64,000 nt of DNA from Liolophura sinensis (taxonomy: Eukaryota; Mollusca; Polyplacophora; Chitonida; Chitonidae): the NCBI RefSeq assembly GCF_032854445.1, contig NC_088296.1, forward strand, positions 16,731,485 to 16,795,484, given 5' to 3'. Shown here piece by piece: positions 60,390 through 64,000 of the stretch. A program made the translations under genes and the position numbers. The notes under the pieces were generated by a model. The model did not search any database and was not told the origin of the DNA. It was given only the letters and a program-made list of their open reading frames with translations. Each line of letters starts with the position of its first letter. The first letter of the stretch is position 1.

Positions 60390-61886
60390 AGCAAGCTGCA
60401 GGTAGATGGGACCTCCGAAAAAGAAGATCTCCAAAGACAGATTTGAATTTTGGCAAGAGACATTTAAGCCATTCGGATAAAATCCTAAACTCAAAAACAT
60501 GTATATGTATATAGATATCAGCCTACGGGAGACACCTTAGGAGAACTCAGATATGTTTATTCCACCTGTACTAATAAATTGACGTCATTTAATTCTTTCG
60601 CTATTTCTAAAGCCTCGCAATGGCTGGTGCCATTTTTGTACATTATACGGCATTGAAAACAGTAGTAACTCTCGTGACAAAACCTACACAATACATACTT
60701 TAATAAGCTAGGCCACACATCTCGTAGATCAACGCCTCAAAACTAATCGCGCAAGATGTCATAGCTGCTATCGTATACCTAGGCATATGACGTAAAACAC
60801 TAATTAGATAAATAAAACGATATAACTGCAACGAACCAAATGAATGTGTTATGAACAGAGTGAAACAACACCCTGTGTCGTTTGTTTTTTTATGTTACGA
60901 ATATTGTTTTCAAAATAACGGTTAACCCCTCCATAGCAGTAGCAAGAAGAAAATGCTATGACGGGAATAAGGTTAAATGAACATCAGTATTCTAAACAAA
61001 GATACAATAAGAGTGTTGCAGTGGTGCGTCAATCCATGCCACCATAGTGCCTACTTAAAGTTGCGAAAGCGTGTACGGCAGTTGGCAAGGGCTCGTATTG
61101 TACTTATCAAACGGCTAATCACAGAAGCAATAAATTGGTGCTGGAAAAGTATACCTCAGAGAATGAACTTATATTGGTTGGTAAATTGTTCTCAGATAGA
61201 GAATCGGCGCACGAATTCTCAATTTCCTAGGGCAAATCATTGTAATTGTAATTAGATTGAGACGTTTGTTAAACATGAACCCAGCGCTTCCACTTAAAAG
61301 CATCAACACGATATCTGTCTGAATTTTGCCATCCACTTTTTCCCATACTTTCCAGTCGGTTTTAAAGCTTTATCAGACAAGTAACAGACAATTTAGTTTA
61401 CTCAAAAAGATTCCACACACCACTACAGGTTGTGTAAATGGACCCAGACAACCGAAATGTCTCGAGAAAAGCAAACCTCTTTGTCAGGTGCATTGTAGCT
61501 GGTAGAAACTCTCGATTTAAAACCGATGTCTCCAAGCAACAACACAAATATGACATTAATTGAAATCTCGCCATACAAGGAAAACAGTGTAAACTCCTTC
61601 TGTAAAGCCCTTCTGGGTAGAATAATCCTGTCTCTAGGTGTCGGCAATCAGTTGTGAAGACTGAGCTTGGGTGTAGCTCAGAGGGGGAACATGTGTCAGG
61701 TATTATATAAAGAGAATGTATTCTTTATATGTTACCGCAGCTGATAAAAATATGCCAAAGAGACTGACACCTGAATGACGTTGTTCCATTTATTGTTCAT
61801 AACAAGGTATATGGATTTTGTGTTTGTCAGTTGACTTGCTACCGTCAAGTCCTGTTCCACGAAGAACTCACCTAGAAGCAGCCAGG
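60390..61886. other. No recognisable gene
   Basis: A 92-codon plus frame (60977-61255) and a 74-codon minus frame (61423-61647) have no motifs or splice support. A SINE A tail scrap (atgacgtaaaacactaatta) lies near 60787. Confidence 0.4.
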
Positions 61887-61962
61887 ATGAAGTTTTATGT
61901 CGCTGTACATCTCTGGTTTTGCACAGTTTTATTCGCAGGAACCACATGGGGCTCTCTTGGTC
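61887..61962 (+). CDS. Possible signal-peptide first exon
   Basis: ATG in good context (gccaggATGA) opens MKFYVAVHLWFCTVLFAGTT, a typical signal peptide. The 3' border is uncertain: the nearest donor-like GT (gtaaac, 61963) leaves phase 1, while the next EGF-like exon at 63003 enters in phase 0, so another exon or border must intervene if they belong together. Confidence 0.35.
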
Positions 61963-63002
61963 GTAAACTTAGTGCAAGGTTCAAATCCGTTGCAAACCAA
62001 AAGAAAGAGTTCCAGAGCCTGGAGATGTGAAACAGTTTTTGGGCTCTTGGTCCGCCTTGGAATGTTTCGTGAGGTGTCTAAGTCAGGATATTTGCATGCC
62101 CTCTAATGCCTGTTAGGAAATTTGGGAAGAACAACCGGTCAGGTGTGAGCTTTTTAAGAGGACAGGCAACCACCCAAGCTTACGTTCGTCATTACAATGC
62201 AGTTACTACGAAAGGGTAAGAGAAGATTACATATATAATCTGTCCGTGTCTCACACTAACATCAGCTTTTTATACCATGTGTACGCCGGCAAGGATTAAA
62301 TATTGTTTACTTTATGACGCAGTGCATTACCAGGTAAATGTGTGACAGGTAAATCGATAGGTAAATCGCTACATGAATTGTTTCAAAAAAGTTGAGGAAC
62401 GAGAATTTGAGAACTCATAAAACCGCAAGAAAACTGAAGTTGGACAACACATGAAAATCTCCATATATTACAGGCGAAATTATCGAAACAAGATCAAAAC
62501 GTTAGGTTACCAACCTTGCAGATTGACACGTGTCTTATTGCTTGGACAATTACTTCATAATAAAATACAAAGAAGCTGGCAAAGTGTACAAACATATGCA
62601 AATATCAAAAACAATGTTGCCGTCATGATATGCATATATACTCAAGAAAAATATAAACGCACAGACGAAATCCTCTGTCAAAATGACCTTAATAAACGAT
62701 TATGTATTTGTATACTGGTTGATTGGGGGAGTGGGGCGTCACATTTTTGTCCGCTTTATTCCAATCTGTATTATGACGGTGGACATGTTTATGGGACGAT
62801 TATGAGCGAACCGTGGCAATCCACAGCACCTCACCACGTACATGGTTAGCCTTCAAAAAATTCTCTTCCCTCTCTTAACGTATAGGTATAAAGGTATAAC
62901 TTCCAGGAAGGCATAACTTCCATCTTATGTCTAATGCTGCTCTTACCATGTGGGAGAACTTCTGTTTTACACTTTTCCACAAGCACGTCTTTCGTTTTTC
63001 AG

Positions 63003-63102
63003 GAATCCCCTTTTGAGAATGGCGGGGAATACCTATATACTGAGGACAGATGTAAATGTGTGAAGAGTTATGCCGACCTCACCTGTCAGCGGATAATGAG
63101 AG
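63003..63102 (+). CDS. EGF-like exon of a downstream gene
   Basis: Acceptor cgtttttcag and donor gtaagt. Encodes ENGGEYLYTEDRCKC and a closing TCQ; the first EGF cysteine is replaced (SPFENGG). Continues in phase 1 to a possible exon at 63937. Confidence 0.5.
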
Positions 63103-63936
63103 GTAAGTCGTTGGTGTGCAGTTTTGAATGATAAAGGGTAAGGCATAAGAATCCGATGATGTCAGTGTTATGAAGATGTTTAATGGTGATGAAGATGATG
63201 AACGACAAATTCAAGGCAAGCTTCATCTATCAGGGGATAATTGTGGCATATATACTTAGATGTCATATCACCTGAATTCCCAACCAAGTCTTCAAGATTC
63301 GCTGCTGTCGTATTCAGCTTTTTTTGTCTGCAGCTTTGCTTACACCGAAAACGTAAATATTAAAAGTAAATCTGCATGAACTGGTAAAATTCATCATGGA
63401 ACTGACAGCATTATAAACCGTGTATTTTGTGTGGTCTATACAGTTCAGATCTTTTCAACATAATTTCTGATGTAGCTTTGAGCAATTACGTTTTCTTTGA
63501 TGGAATACAGTCCAGACATATACAGTTTTCCCTGTTCATTAGTTGAAACTATAATAGTTCTTATGGTGAACGCCGTATTCTGCACATGCGCCGGTGGTCA
63601 CTATCGAGAATCATTACTACCGTTAAGAACGGCATTTATATATTTGCTTTTGATGTGTCGTCGTAGTCACGAATGTTTCACTTAACTTGTTTGGCTTGTA
63701 CGTCGGAAAAGAACAAAAACTGCTTTAAATTGATTAATTATTTTCAAAAAAATAGTTTAGTTGCAAGCCGAAACACATCTTTTGATAATTCTACAACTTA
63801 GTGTTTTCAATCAACATTTTCAATTAACAGCCATGCGATTGCTTTCTTTTGCGTTGCACAAACTGCATTTATCAGGATAACAACACTATCACTGTTCACC
63901 TGGCTGACACTTGGTTCCATTTTCAGAAAACGGCAG

Positions 63937-64000
63937 TGTGCACACATATTATAAGTTATACAAGTGTGTTCCGTGGGCATAAGGCCTTTCAGGCGAGTGG
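63937..64000 (+). pseudogene. EGF-like exon interrupted by a stop, cut by window end
   Basis: After ttttcag the frame reads NGSVHTYYKLYKCVPWA, a stop (TAA near 63979), then GLSGEW, the usual EGF closing. It parallels the exon at 63003. Either a pseudo-exon, a sequencing difference or a truly truncated protein. Confidence 0.35.

Noticed and set aside
62451-62849. 132-codon plus frame before the EGF-like exon
   Set aside because: Composition is mixed, and there is no motif, signal peptide or clear splice border; it may contain an exon but this cannot be shown.

Overview
This is eukaryotic, AT-rich, intron-containing, repeat-dense DNA. The dispersed tRNA-headed SINEs, decayed LINEs and lineage-specific extracellular receptor genes suggest a lophotrochozoan, most likely a mollusc (perhaps a bivalve). 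That assignment is inference from repeat and gene character; no marker gene is present. No bacterial features, rRNA, genuine tRNA gene or CRISPR array is seen.

Two plus-strand genes can be assembled exon by exon with matching splice phases. (1) 10820-14019: six exons, 276 residues: signal peptide, one unusual Ig V-like domain, then three hydrophobic segments and a very short tail. A three-unit heat-shock-type element lies just upstream. (2) 40599-56709: two interchangeable signal-peptide exons (40599 and 43377, a tandem duplication) feed one set of downstream exons encoding an EGF-like module, a fucolectin/F5-8C-like lectin domain, three 8-cysteine MEGF/Draper-type repeats, one membrane helix and a cytoplasmic tail (483 residues). 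It reads as a lectin-type scavenger or recognition receptor. Incomplete exons occur at the window start (43-191, perhaps 584-715) and end (61887 signal-peptide-like; 63003-63102 and 63937-64000 EGF-like, the last interrupted by a stop).

The rest is mostly repeats. SINE family A (about 15 copies or pieces), SINE family B (3 large copies plus fragments) and a third repeat C share a similar tail core. Decayed autonomous elements: a LINE with an internal deletion (14850-15935, +), a LINE 5' part (17363-17989, -), an L1-like ORF1 (19362-20470, -), an RT scrap (28540-29100, +) and a Ty3/Gypsy integrase tail (34606-34947, -). A 24-bp minisatellite with its 3' flank is duplicated at 22.7-25.4 and 29.3-30.8 kb, and another block at 31.0-32.2 and 36.9-38.6 kb. 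These duplicated pairs give clean empty sites: a 591-bp foldback element with a TTAA duplication (37585-38175) and a family-B SINE with a 12-bp duplication (24293-24655). Two hammerhead-like CTGATGA...GAAA motifs (19896-19923 +, 44625-44652 -) hint at Penelope-type remnants.

Long stretches (about 4.0-10.7, 25.4-27.8, 32.2-34.6, 38.6-40.4, 56.7-59.8 and 60.4-61.9 kb) hold nothing confidently recognisable beyond simple repeats.
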